Part shown: one piece after another, positions 1 to 8,027 of the stretch
Numbering within the stretch: position 1 is the first letter of the stretch
How the letters are laid out: each line of letters opens with the position of its first letter
DNA from: Thermohalobaculum sp039805905
GTDB taxonomy: Bacteria; Pseudomonadota; Alphaproteobacteria; Rhodobacterales; Rhodobacteraceae
Direction: 5' to 3'
DNA: 64,000 nt
NCBI GenBank assembly: GCA_039805905.1
Contig: JBDIVM010000002.1
Location: 1-64,000, forward strand
The notes under the pieces: model-generated
The model's input: the letters and a program-made list of their open reading frames with translations, nothing else
Databases searched by the model: none
Told to the model about the DNA's origin: nothing
Translations under genes and position numbers: made by a program

Positions 1-194
1 CGGTCGATCCATTCACAGCGGGCGAGTTCCAGGACCTGCATCTTGTTGAGCTTGGGGATCGCCTTGAAGTCGAAGCTGTCGAGGCTCTTGGTGACCGGGA
101 ACTTCGCGGCCTTGATGCGGCGCTCCACCATGCGCCGCTCGCGGCCGGTCAGTTCTGGATTGGGGGGCGGCTTGCGTTTGAACAGGCCGAACAT
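1..194 (-). pseudogene. Chimeric ORF: foreign N-terminus fused to an IS21-type IstB fragment (partial at window edge)
   Basis: The reading frame starts MFGLFKRKPPPNP and continues as RERRMVERRIKAAKFP, then SLDSFDF and LNKMQVLELARCE. From about residue 18 this matches the middle of IstB, the ATPase helper of IS21-family transposases. The usual IstB N-terminus (about 60 residues ending in ELxxRERR) is missing and is replaced by 13-16 unrelated residues. The ATP-binding GxGKTH region would lie beyond the window edge. The start overlaps the WD40 stop as TGATG, so the first codons probably belong to an eighth gene of the zinc operon that was cut by an IS21 element. That origin is inferred; the IstB match is from memory of the family. 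Confidence 0.7.
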
Positions 195-1231
195 CAGCGC
201 GCTGCGCCCAAGGGCGCCCACAGAACCAGCCCGTCTTCGGCTGCGGCCAGCATCCAGCCGCTGTCCGGTGTCACCACCATATGGGTGATCGCAGCGCCGA
301 AGCGGCGTTTGATCACCCGCGGGTCGGCGGGCGCGTCCAGCGCGCTGAACAGCACCACGCCATTGTCGAACCCGGCAAGCAGGCCATCGTGACCCGGCAG
401 CCCCGCCACGGCTGTTACCAGCGTTTCGCCGTCATGGCCCAGCATCAGCGGGCGCTGCCCCATCGGGCCATTCGCGCCATCGAAGGGCCAGCAGATCGCC
501 TGATCCGCACCACTGGTGGCCAGATGAGGCAGTTTGCCCACCCAGTCCATCGACTTGACGCGTGCCGGATAGCCCGACATTCGCATGTCGGCCGTGTCGC
601 GCAGTCGCCAGCCGTGCAGGGCGTTTTCCTGCATCGTGGTGACAAGGAACCGGTTGTCCGGGCTCCATGTCACCGCGCCGTGGCTGCCGGCCCATTTCAG
701 CGACGATGCCTTCCAGTCGCGCCGCCCGCGTGTCCAAAGTGTGACGCCACCATAATGCGCCACGGCCAACCGCTCGCCCTTGCGGTCAAAGGCCAGGCCG
801 CCCACGGTGCTGGGGTGATCGAGGGCGTGAACCCGCCCTCCGACGTCTGTCAGATGCGCGGTCTTGCCGACCGAGGCCGCCCAGGCGCCCTTGGGGTGCG
901 CGGCCACGCTATCGACCCATTTGTTGCCGAACCGGACCAGTTCGACCGTCCCCTTGTCCGCATCCAGATACAGGACGCGGCCATCATCGCCCCCGGTCAG
1001 AACCCCGGTGTCGTGACGGGCGATACACAGGATCGCGCCGTCATGCGCGGGCACCTCCTGCATCGGCAGGTCGGGGCGAAACACCCGGACCTGCCCGTCG
1101 CCAAAGCTGGCATAGACGCTGTCACCGACCGCCACCGCCCCGGTGGGCACCGCATCGCAGTCGAAATAGCGGCCCAGCTTTTCGATGGCCGTGGGTTCAA
1201 GCGCGCGGGTCAGGGTCACGCCGCCTTGCAT
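194..1231 (-). CDS. WD40-repeat protein of the zinc operon
   Basis: This 345-residue protein has about seven degenerate WD-like blades, for example AILCIARHDTGVLTGGDDG near residue 45, GLAFDRKGERLAVAHYGG near 145, AVTWSPDNRFLVTT near 187, and a last blade MVVTPDSGWMLAAAEDGLVLW at the C-terminus. It has no signal peptide or membrane segment, so it should be a cytoplasmic beta-propeller used as a docking surface. The gene starts inside the end of the upstream COG0523 GTPase gene (16-base overlap), so it is translated from the zur-znu operon message and a link to zinc handling is likely. Its partner is unknown. A start a few codons downstream (GTG at residue 5) is possible. Confidence 0.85.
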   Translation of the reverse strand: MQGGVTLTRALEPTAIEKLGRYFDCDAVPTGAVAVGDSVYASFGDGQVRVFRPDLPMQEVPAHDGAILCIARHDTGVLTGGDDGRVLYLDADKGTVELVRFGNKWVDSVAAHPKGAWAASVGKTAHLTDVGGRVHALDHPSTVGGLAFDRKGERLAVAHYGGVTLWTRGRRDWKASSLKWAGSHGAVTWSPDNRFLVTTMQENALHGWRLRDTADMRMSGYPARVKSMDWVGKLPHLATSGADQAICWPFDGANGPMGQRPLMLGHDGETLVTAVAGLPGHDGLLAGFDNGVVLFSALDAPADPRVIKRRFGAAITHMVVTPDSGWMLAAAEDGLVLWAPLGAAR

Positions 1232-2196
1232 GCCTCAAACCCTTCGCGCAGACCCATGCTGTCCAGATTGCGGCCGATGAACACCAGCCTGGTTTCGCGC
1301 TTTGCGCCCTTGGGCCAGGGGCCCAGCAGGTTGCCATCCATCAGCATATGCACGCCCTGAATGACATAGCGCTGTTCCTCGCCCGCCATGTCGATGATGC
1401 CCTTGGACCGCAGCAGATCCTGCCCCTTTTCGCGCAAGAGGCGGCTGAACCACATCTGGAAGGCGTCGGGGTTCATCGGCACATCGGAATGAAGCGAGAT
1501 GCTGGTGACGGCATCATCATGGTCGTGCGCGTGCTCTTCGGTCAGGAAATCCGGCTCGATTTCCAGCACGCGGTCCAGTTCGAACGCCTTCAGGCCCAGC
1601 ACCTGACCCAGATCGACAGCGCACTTCGTGGTGCGGATGATCCTGGCGGTGGGGTTGATCGCCCGCAACCGGGCCTCGACCGCCGTCAAGGCACCCTTAT
1701 CCACCAGATCAACCTTGTTCAACAAAACGATGTCGGCAAAGGCAATTTGCTCGGCGGCCTCATGGCTCTCGTCCAGGTGGGTGGACAGGTTGACCGCATC
1801 GGCCACCGTCAGGATTGCGTCCAGCCGGGTGCGGGCGGCCAGGTCGGCATCGACGTAGAACGACTGCGCCACCGGGGCGGGATCGGCAAGGCCGGTGGTT
1901 TCGATCAGGATGCCGTCCAGCCCCTTGCGTTTCATCAGCCCGCCGATGATGCGGATCAGGTCGCCGCGCACGGTGCAGCAGATGCAGCCGTTGTTCATCT
2001 CGAACACTTCTTCGTCGGCGTCGATCACCAGATCGTTGTCGATGCCGGTCTCGCCGAATTCGTTGATGATGACGGCGAACTTGCGGCCATGGTTTTCGGT
2101 CAGGATGCGGTTCAGAAGCGTGGTCTTTCCGGCGCCCAGAAAGCCGGTCAGGACGGTGACGGGGATTTGTGCGGTCGTTTGTTCGGGCATGGTCAT
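1216..2196 (-). CDS. COG0523 (CobW-like) GTPase, putative zinc metallochaperone
   Basis: This 326-residue P-loop GTPase has Walker A GFLGAGKTT at residues 18-26, the metal-binding CICC motif at 71-74 (Cys71, Cys73, Cys74), a DxxG-like ETTGLADP and the specificity motif NKVD. A His/Asp-rich stretch (EEHAHDHDD) near residue 220 precedes the CobW C-terminal domain. Family members in Zur regulons deliver zinc to client enzymes using GTP when zinc is scarce. The start overlaps the znuA stop as ATGA, which puts it in the zur-znu operon. Context makes zinc more likely than cobalt or nitrile hydratase maturation. The exact client is unknown. Confidence 0.92.
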   Translation of the reverse strand: MTMPEQTTAQIPVTVLTGFLGAGKTTLLNRILTENHGRKFAVIINEFGETGIDNDLVIDADEEVFEMNNGCICCTVRGDLIRIIGGLMKRKGLDGILIETTGLADPAPVAQSFYVDADLAARTRLDAILTVADAVNLSTHLDESHEAAEQIAFADIVLLNKVDLVDKGALTAVEARLRAINPTARIIRTTKCAVDLGQVLGLKAFELDRVLEIEPDFLTEEHAHDHDDAVTSISLHSDVPMNPDAFQMWFSRLLREKGQDLLRSKGIIDMAGEEQRYVIQGVHMLMDGNLLGPWPKGAKRETRLVFIGRNLDSMGLREGFEACKAA

Positions 2197-3122
2197 TCCT
2201 GCAAGGCAGCGGTCAGGGTGACGATGTTGTGGCGCATCATGTTCAGATAGGTGTCTGCCGGTGCGCCCGCCGACAGCGCATCGGAGTAAAGAGTGCCGCC
2301 CGCCTTGGCCCCGGTTTCAGCGGCGATCTGGTCCAAGAGGCGCGGGTCCGAGATGTTCTCCACAAACACGGCGCCGATTGACTGATCCTTGATCTGGGTG
2401 ATCAACGCGGCCACGTCGGCGGCCGAAGCCTCGGCTTCGGTGTTCACGCCCTGCGGGGCGAGGAAATTCAGGCCGTAAGCGGCGGCAAAATACCCGAAGG
2501 CATCATGCGAGGTGACGATGGTGCGCCGGTCGGCAGGCAAGGCAGCAACGGCTGCCTTGACCTCGGCCTCGACAGTGTCGATCTGCGCCAGATAGGCGGC
2601 GGCGTTGGCGGCATAAACGTCGGCCCCCGCAGGATCGGCCTCGGTCAGACCCCTGGCGATATTGGCCACATAGAGCCGGGCGTTGCCAAGGTCTTGCCAG
2701 GCATGGGGATCGACGTTGCCATGGTCGTGGCCCGCATGGTCGGCCTCTGCCTCACCCTCGGCATGGCCTTCCTCGTCTGCCATGGCGCGCGGCGTGATGC
2801 CCTCGCTGGCGACCACCACCGTCCCCTTGTATTCGGCGGCTTCGATCAGACGGTCAAACCAGCCTTCAAAGGCAAGGCCGTTGATCACCAACAGCTTGGC
2901 CGCCCCCACGGCCTGCGCATCGGCCGGGGTCGGTTGATAGACATGGCCATCGCCATCAGGACCGACCAGCGTGGTCACCGCCACCCGGTCGCCGCCCACA
3001 TTGGCCACCATGTCGCCAAGGATGGAAAAGCTGGCGACCACGGGCAGTTTGTCTTGCGCAAGGGCCGACAGGGGCAGCAGGGCAAGGGCGGTGGTCAGGC
3101 CAAGAAAAATACGGCGGTTCAT
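2193..3122 (-). CDS. znuA: Zinc ABC transporter, periplasmic zinc-binding protein ZnuA
   Basis: This 309-residue protein has an N-terminal signal peptide (MNRRIFLGLTTALALLPLSALAQ). It belongs to the cluster 9 metal-binding proteins. Likely zinc ligands are the His in DGHVYQPTP, the His in VDPHAWQD and the His in TSHDAFGYF, with a late acidic residue. Between the first two lies a His/Glu-rich loop (residues about 117-137), typical of zinc rather than manganese binders. A good ribosome site (AGGAAA) precedes the ATG. It captures periplasmic zinc for ZnuBC. It lies 29 bases after znuB and overlaps the next GTPase gene by ATGA. Confidence 0.95.
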   Translation of the reverse strand: MNRRIFLGLTTALALLPLSALAQDKLPVVASFSILGDMVANVGGDRVAVTTLVGPDGDGHVYQPTPADAQAVGAAKLLVINGLAFEGWFDRLIEAAEYKGTVVVASEGITPRAMADEEGHAEGEAEADHAGHDHGNVDPHAWQDLGNARLYVANIARGLTEADPAGADVYAANAAAYLAQIDTVEAEVKAAVAALPADRRTIVTSHDAFGYFAAAYGLNFLAPQGVNTEAEASAADVAALITQIKDQSIGAVFVENISDPRLLDQIAAETGAKAGGTLYSDALSAGAPADTYLNMMRHNIVTLTAALQE

Positions 3123-3151
3123 AGCGGTTTCCTTTCGGGATTGCAGAGGGA

Positions 3152-4018
3152 TCAGGATTGCAGATGGGGGCGCGGCAGATAGCGCGTCCTGAGGCTGCCT
3201 TGGCGGCCAAGGATGACCGAGGCGGCGTAAAGTCCCCCGGCCACCAGAATGATCGAAGGGCCGGAGGGAAGCGAGAGATGGTAGGACAACAAGAGGCCAA
3301 CAACGCTGGACAGGATCGCCACCAGCACCGCCACCCCGATCATTGCGCCGATGCCTTGCGCCCAGAACCGGGCGCTCGCGGCGGGCAGGATCATCAGGCC
3401 CACCGACATCAACGTGCCCAGCGCCTGAAACCCCGCCACAAGGTTCATCACCACCAGCGCCAGAAAGGCAAAATGGGTGATCGCCGACAGACGGCTGACC
3501 GACCGCAGGAAATTGGGGTCGGCACATTCCAGCACGAGGGGTCGGAACAGCAGGGCCAGCGCGAACCAGGTGAGGGTCGTGATGCTGCACAACAGGATCA
3601 GCGCGTCGTCGTTCAGCGCCAGCACCGTGCCGAACAGCACATGCAGAAGGTCCACCGAACTGCCCTTCAGCGACACGATCAGCACGCCCCCCGCCAGGCT
3701 GATCAGGTAGAACGCCGCCAGGCTGGCATCTTCCTTCAACGCGGTGACGCGGGTGACGACCCCCGACAGCAGCGCCACCGCCATGCCCGCCACCAGCCCG
3801 CCGATGGTCATCGCACCCAGCGACAGGCCCGAGACGAGGAACCCCACGGCGGCGCCCGGCAGAATGGCATGGGCCATGGCGTCGCCGGTCAGGCTCATCC
3901 GGCGCAGCATCAGGAAGACGCCGATGGGGGTGGCCCCGATGGAGATGGCGATGCAGCCCAAAAGCGCCCGGCGCATGAAGGCAAAGTCGAGGAAGGGCGT
4001 GAGGATCAGGTCGATCAC
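3152..4018 (-). CDS. znuB: Zinc ABC transporter, membrane permease ZnuB
   Basis: This 288-residue, highly hydrophobic protein belongs to the ABC-3 metal permease family and probably has eight membrane helices. The stretch MSLTGDAMAHAILPGAAVGF is the typical family signature facing the ATPase. It forms the inner-membrane channel for zinc delivered by ZnuA, powered by ZnuC. Its start overlaps the znuC stop by four bases (ATGA), so the two are translationally coupled and made in matched amounts. Confidence 0.95.
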   Translation of the reverse strand: MIDLILTPFLDFAFMRRALLGCIAISIGATPIGVFLMLRRMSLTGDAMAHAILPGAAVGFLVSGLSLGAMTIGGLVAGMAVALLSGVVTRVTALKEDASLAAFYLISLAGGVLIVSLKGSSVDLLHVLFGTVLALNDDALILLCSITTLTWFALALLFRPLVLECADPNFLRSVSRLSAITHFAFLALVVMNLVAGFQALGTLMSVGLMILPAASARFWAQGIGAMIGVAVLVAILSSVVGLLLSYHLSLPSGPSIILVAGGLYAASVILGRQGSLRTRYLPRPHLQS

Positions 4019-4755
4019 GCCGCACCTCTTTGGTCCGGCGTGCAGACCGGCGCGGCGTCGTCGAACGCCTCGCTCATCTGGCGGGCGCGCAACAGGTTGG
4101 CGGGCGTCATCACCTGTGCCGTCGGCCCATGCGCCACCATCTCGCGTGCGATCAGGAGCGTTTCGGGGAACTGCGCGCGCACCGTGTCAAAGTCATGCAG
4201 AACGGCGACCACCGTGCGCCCCTCGCCATGCCAGCGCTGCACCAGCGCCATCAGGTCGGCAGCGGTCTTGGCGTCGATGGCGGTAAAGGGTTCGTCCAGC
4301 AGGATCACCTGCGCCTCTTGCAACAACAGACGTGCGAACAGCACGCGCTGCATCTGCCCGCCCGACAGCGCGCCAATCGACCGGCGTTCGAACCCGGTCA
4401 GCCCCACGGCGGCCAGCGCCACCGCGATGCGGTCGGCATGGGCGGGGCCCACGCGCCCAATGGCCCCGATCTCGGCCCAAAGCCCCATCGCCACCAGATC
4501 GCGCACCGACACCGGAAAGCTGCGGTCGATCTCGGCCTGCTGCGGCAGATAGGCGATGCGGGCGCCGCCAAGGGTGATGCGGCCCTCCAGCGGGGTCAGC
4601 GCCCCGATGATGCCCTTGAGCAGCGTCGATTTCCCCGCGCCGTTCGGCCCGACAATCGCCGTCAGGCTGCCCGAGGGGATGGTGGCATCCAGATGATGCA
4701 CCGCCGGGTGGCGGTCATAGCCAAGCGTCAGATCATGCAAGACAATCGCGGGCAT
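4015..4755 (-). CDS. znuC: Zinc ABC transporter, ATPase ZnuC
   Basis: This 246-residue ABC ATPase has Walker A GPNGAGKST near residue 36, the signature LSGGQMQRV near 129, Walker B VILLDEPF near 150 and a switch His in VLHDFD. It energises ZnuB. It starts three bases after the stop of the small membrane-peptide gene at 4759-4863 and overlaps znuB by ATGA, so it is an internal member of the zur-led operon. Confidence 0.95.
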   Translation of the reverse strand: MPAIVLHDLTLGYDRHPAVHHLDATIPSGSLTAIVGPNGAGKSTLLKGIIGALTPLEGRITLGGARIAYLPQQAEIDRSFPVSVRDLVAMGLWAEIGAIGRVGPAHADRIAVALAAVGLTGFERRSIGALSGGQMQRVLFARLLLQEAQVILLDEPFTAIDAKTAADLMALVQRWHGEGRTVVAVLHDFDTVRAQFPETLLIAREMVAHGPTAQVMTPANLLRARQMSEAFDDAAPVCTPDQRGAA

Positions 4756-4758
4756 GGC

Positions 4759-4863
4759 TCAGGCCACCACCAGCGCAAAGCCCGCCCACAAGAGGCCCGA
4801 CACCACCGTTGCCACGGCCAGCCGCAGGCCAAGCCCCGACAGGATCAGACTGAACCCGGTCAT
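4759..4863 (-). CDS. 34-residue hydrophobic peptide between zur and znuC
   Basis: The frame starts MTGFSLILSGLGLRLAVA and ends AGFALVVA. It is almost entirely hydrophobic with a single Arg near the middle, so it would be one membrane-spanning helix. The ATG overlaps the zur stop as ATGA and the stop lies three bases before the znuC ATG. This tight fit on both sides, in an operon where every junction is coupled, argues that it is translated. The function is unknown; it might be a small accessory subunit of the ZnuBC permease. It could also be a spacer that only carries translation from zur into znuC. Confidence 0.55.
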   Translation of the reverse strand: MTGFSLILSGLGLRLAVATVVSGLLWAGFALVVA

Positions 4864-5279
4864 GGCTTACCCCCCGCTGCGTCGCAGTCACCACAGCGGC
4901 CATGCACCTCGACCACCGGATGGGTCGAGCGAAAGCCGTCGCGTCCCAATGCTTTGGTCAGGCGCGCCACGTCTGCCCCGGCATCGCGCTGCTGCACCCG
5001 GCCACAATCATCGCAGATCGCAAAAACAACGCTGCCTGGCGCGCGGTCGTCTGCCTTCATATAGGCGTTCAACGACTCGATCCGCCGCACAAGGCCGCCT
5101 GCGATCAGATGGTCAAGAGCGCGGTAAACGGTCGGTGGCGCGATCCTTGGGCGGCCAGGCTTGATACGATCCAGAATATCATAGGCCGAAAGCGGCCCAT
5201 TGGCTGACCGGATGACAGCAAACACCATCGCGTCATTGTCCGAAAGGGTTTGCCCCGTGCCGTTTCGCGAGTCTGCCAT
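4860..5279 (-). CDS. zur: Zinc uptake regulator Zur (Fur family)
   Basis: This Fur-family repressor is about 139 residues long from the chosen ATG. The N-terminal winged helix includes GPLSAYDIL and PPTVYRALDHLIAGGLVRRIESLNAY. The C-terminal part has a structural zinc site made by CDDCG and CGDCD pairs, and HPVVEVHG with regulatory ligands. A TTG three codons upstream (5288) is possible, but the ATG at 5279 fits the family better. A Zur box lies 28-46 bases upstream, so the gene should repress itself together with the downstream znu genes when zinc is plentiful. Confidence 0.92.
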   Translation of the reverse strand: MADSRNGTGQTLSDNDAMVFAVIRSANGPLSAYDILDRIKPGRPRIAPPTVYRALDHLIAGGLVRRIESLNAYMKADDRAPGSVVFAICDDCGRVQQRDAGADVARLTKALGRDGFRSTHPVVEVHGRCGDCDAAGGKP

Positions 5280-5306
5280 GATATTCAACGCGCCCTCATC
5301 GTTTGA

Positions 5307-5325
5307 TATGTTATAATATTACATT
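5307..5325 (-). promoter_or_regulatory. Zur box upstream of the zur-znuCBA operon
   Basis: The sequence TATGTTATAATATTACATT is an imperfect palindrome. Its left half TATGTTAT is identical to the left half of the perfect box at 8028-8046. It is AT-rich in a GC-rich setting and sits just before the zur start codon, where it would overlap the promoter. The alphaproteobacterial Zur consensus is recalled from the literature and was not tested here. Confidence 0.8.
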
Positions 5326-5373
5326 CCAACAAAGCACAACCCCGCGTCAGCAACTTTGTGTCCGCAGAGGATT

Positions 5374-6513
5374 TCAAAGCCGATGCACGACCACAGTGGA
5401 CTGGCCATCTTCAAAGGAATTGGCGCGCAGAAAGGCCAAACTGTCCTCCAGCATGTCCCGGCGCAGGTCGCGGCCGATGACCACGAACCGGCTGGTGCGG
5501 TCACCCGCTGGCCAGTGCGGTAGGGGAACGGGGGGGTGAAAGATGTGCTGCACGCCATGAACGGCAAAGGGATGCGGGTCTTCGGTGGTGTGGATGATCG
5601 CCTTGAACCGCAGGACATTCGGCCCGTGAAACGCCATCAGCGTCTCGAGCCAGAGGCCGAAGGCATCAGCCCGGACCGGATGTTCGATGACGGCCGACAG
5701 GCTGGAGATCCGTACGTCGTGGCTGCTGGTAGGGGGAACGTACGACTGTGAGAGCCCATCAAGAGCGTTGAAACCGCCACGCTGCGGCGCAAACAGGCCT
5801 GACAGCGTGTCGGGAAGCGCAGAGACATTCCGCGGTTCCGGTTCCGCGCGGCCAGTCCAGTCCAGAGCCTGCGCAACCGGCGTGTCGCCCCGCAGCGCAC
5901 CGATGTCGAACAGGGACTGCGCGGGCACATGGCCATGATCGGCGCGCAAGATCCGGGCCGTCGGGTTGAGTTTGCGCAGTCGCGCTTCGAACGCAGCCAG
6001 TGCGCCAGCGTCCACAAGATCGGCCTTGCTGACCACGATCCGGTCGGCCACGGCGATCTGGCTGATAGCCTCGAATTGGCGGTCCAGCGTGGCCATGCCG
6101 GTGGCGGCACAGGCCAGTGTGACTATGCCGTCCAGCAGGAATTGCGCAGTCAGCGCGCGGTCCAGCATCAGCGTGTGCTGGATCGGCGCAGGATCAGCGA
6201 GGCCCGTCGTCTCGATCACCACGCGTTCGAACGCGATCAGCCCGTTGGCGCGCCGCCGCGACAGATCGGCCATGGTGGTGACCAAATCGCCGCGGATCGA
6301 ACAGCACAGACAGCCCGACTGCATCAGCACCATTTCCTCGGTCGCTGTCTCGATCAGATCATGATCCAGCCCGATATCGCCGAATTCGTTGATGATCACC
6401 GCAACCCGCCCGGCCTCGGGCTCTCGCAGCAGATGGTTCAGCAGCGTCGTCTTGCCTGCACCCAGAAAGCCGGTGATCAGCGTGACGGGCAAGCGCGTGT
6501 CAGCGACAGTCAT
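5374..6513 (-). CDS. COG0523 (CobW-like) GTPase, second copy
   Basis: This 379-residue GTPase has Walker A GFLGAGKTT near residue 15, the CLCC metal motif near 69-72 (SGCLCCSIRGDL), ETTGLADP, and SKAD in place of the usual NKxD. The C-terminal CobW domain ends with GRDLRRDMLEDSL. It is longer than the other zinc-operon copy and lacks a His-rich loop, so it belongs to another COG0523 subgroup. It overlaps the DUF6525-like gene by 14 bases and is the last gene of the operon under the Zur box at 8028. It probably supplies zinc or a substitute metal to enzymes in starvation. Confidence 0.9.
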   Translation of the reverse strand: MTVADTRLPVTLITGFLGAGKTTLLNHLLREPEAGRVAVIINEFGDIGLDHDLIETATEEMVLMQSGCLCCSIRGDLVTTMADLSRRRANGLIAFERVVIETTGLADPAPIQHTLMLDRALTAQFLLDGIVTLACAATGMATLDRQFEAISQIAVADRIVVSKADLVDAGALAAFEARLRKLNPTARILRADHGHVPAQSLFDIGALRGDTPVAQALDWTGRAEPEPRNVSALPDTLSGLFAPQRGGFNALDGLSQSYVPPTSSHDVRISSLSAVIEHPVRADAFGLWLETLMAFHGPNVLRFKAIIHTTEDPHPFAVHGVQHIFHPPVPLPHWPAGDRTSRFVVIGRDLRRDMLEDSLAFLRANSFEDGQSTVVVHRL

Positions 6514-6808
6514 GGTGTCCCCCCGTATCAGGCGCCGCCAGAAACGGGTGCGCCTTGCCCCAGATGCGCGCTACGTCGCGCTCCAGCCGCCGCCGCTCGA
6601 GGCCCGACAGCGCCGCTTGCGCCGCCTGCCGGTCGCCGTGCGCCGCCTTCAGCGCTTTCAGCCAGACCCTGCGGACCGAGACTGCGCTCCACGGCAGAAC
6701 GGCCCCCGCCAGCCAGTGCCGAAGGTCGGCCGGCAGCGCGTCATAGGCTTGCATCGGATCGCCGCGCGAGCGGCGTTTCAGCGATGTCGCAAGATTGCGG
6801 CGGGGCAT
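6500..6808 (-). CDS. Small DUF6525-like protein
   Basis: This 102-residue, Arg-rich protein starts MPRRNLATSLKRRSRGDPM, continues AYDALPADLRHWLAGAVLPWS and ends with a basic helix (LERRRLERDVARIWG). I recall the pattern of a short basic head, YDxLPxxLRxWLAxAxLPWS and an Arg-rich helix from a small alphaproteobacterial family, DUF6525. The function is unknown. It starts one base after the stop of the 401-residue GTPase gene and overlaps the next GTPase gene, so it lies between two metal chaperones in a Zur-regulated operon. No metal-binding motif is visible. Confidence 0.8.
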   Translation of the reverse strand: MPRRNLATSLKRRSRGDPMQAYDALPADLRHWLAGAVLPWSAVSVRRVWLKALKAAHGDRQAAQAALSGLERRRLERDVARIWGKAHPFLAAPDTGGHHDCR

Positions 6809-6809
6809 G

Positions 6810-8015
6810 TCACGCCGCCTGCGTCCGGCCCCATTCGGGGAAGGGATCGGGCAGGTTGGCCCAGGCCTTGGGCGTGAAATCGCAGGTGGTGACCAGCGCC
6901 GCGTTCAAGGCCGCGCAGATCGCCTCGCGGTCCATGTCCGCCCCGATGAACACGATCTCTTGCCGCCGGTCGCCCCAGGGTTCGGCCCAGTGCCGCGCAA
7001 TCTCGCGTTGCGCCTCGGGGTTCTTGGGCAGGCGGTCTTCGGGCACGCTGGCCCACCACCGGCCCAGCGGCGTCACCTGCGACATCGCCCCGGCAAGGCT
7101 GAACTCGGCCACCCAGTCGGGGCGCGTGGCGAGCCAGAAATGCCCCTTGGCGCGGATCACGCCGGGCAGGTTGCCGTTCAGCACCGCATGGACCTTTGCG
7201 GGGTCGAACGGTTCGCGCGCGTGATAGACGAAAGAGGAAATGCCGTATTCTTCGGTCTCGGGCGTATGGTTGGCAAACCCATACAACTCTTTGGCCCACA
7301 TCGGATGTTCGTGCGCTGTGTCAAAATCGAACAATCCGGTGTCAAAGATGGCGTCCGGCCTGACGCGACTGTGGTCGGCCTCGATCACGCGGGCATCGGG
7401 GTTCAGCGCGCGGATGATCTTGCGGGCGGCATCGCGCTGCGCCGCTGTTGCGTCGGCGACCTTGTTCAGCACCACCACATCGGCAAACTCGATCTGATCG
7501 GTCAGAAGGTTCACCAGGCTGCGCTCATCCTGATCCCCAAGGCTCTCGCCCCGGTCGGCCAGTAAATCATGGCTGGAGAAGTCGCGCAGCAGGTTCACGG
7601 CGTCCACCACCGTCACCATGGTATCCAGCCGCGCCACGTCTGACAGGCTTTCGCCGTTTTCGTCGCGGAAATCGAAGGTCGCGGCGACGGGCAGCGGTTC
7701 CGAGATGCCGGTGGATTCGATCAGGAGATAGTCGAACCGCCGCTCGGCCGCCAACCGCCGCACCTCTTTCAACAGGTCATCGCGCAGCGTGCAGCAGATG
7801 CAGCCATTCGACATCTCGACCAGCTTTTCCTCAGACCGGGACAGCTCGGCACCCTCGCGGATCAGGTCGGCGTCGATGTTGACCTCGGACATGTCGTTGA
7901 CGATGACCGCCACCCGGCGGCCGTCGCGGTTGTTCAGGACGTGGTTCAGCAGCGTTGTCTTGCCGGCACCCAGAAAGCCGGAGAGGACGGTGACGGGAAG
8001 GCGGCTGTCGCGCAT
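6810..8015 (-). CDS. COG0523 (CobW-like) GTPase, long ZagA/YciC-type
   Basis: This 401-residue GTPase has Walker A GFLGAGKTT at about residues 12-20, CICC in SNGCICCTLRDDL near 70, ESTGISEP, and the guanine motif NKVA. The C-terminal domain has the long form typical of zinc-responsive members such as Bacillus YciC/ZagA, with RAKGHFWLATRP and an ending in FPEWG. The start is the ATG at 8015, preceded by GGAG. Longer frames reaching 8372 would read through the Zur box and are rejected. The Zur box begins 13 bases upstream. It is the first gene of the second zinc-starvation operon. Confidence 0.92.
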   Translation of the reverse strand: MRDSRLPVTVLSGFLGAGKTTLLNHVLNNRDGRRVAVIVNDMSEVNIDADLIREGAELSRSEEKLVEMSNGCICCTLRDDLLKEVRRLAAERRFDYLLIESTGISEPLPVAATFDFRDENGESLSDVARLDTMVTVVDAVNLLRDFSSHDLLADRGESLGDQDERSLVNLLTDQIEFADVVVLNKVADATAAQRDAARKIIRALNPDARVIEADHSRVRPDAIFDTGLFDFDTAHEHPMWAKELYGFANHTPETEEYGISSFVYHAREPFDPAKVHAVLNGNLPGVIRAKGHFWLATRPDWVAEFSLAGAMSQVTPLGRWWASVPEDRLPKNPEAQREIARHWAEPWGDRRQEIVFIGADMDREAICAALNAALVTTCDFTPKAWANLPDPFPEWGRTQAA

Positions 8016-8027
8016 GCGAATCTCCGT

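Noticed and set aside
281..1360. 359-residue plus-strand open frame
   Set aside because: It is antisense to the WD40 gene and rich in Arg, His and Gln; no motif is present.
3123..4025. In-frame N-terminal extension of znuA to 4025
   Set aside because: The extra 301 residues cover znuB in another frame. The signal peptide and ribosome site place the start at 3122.
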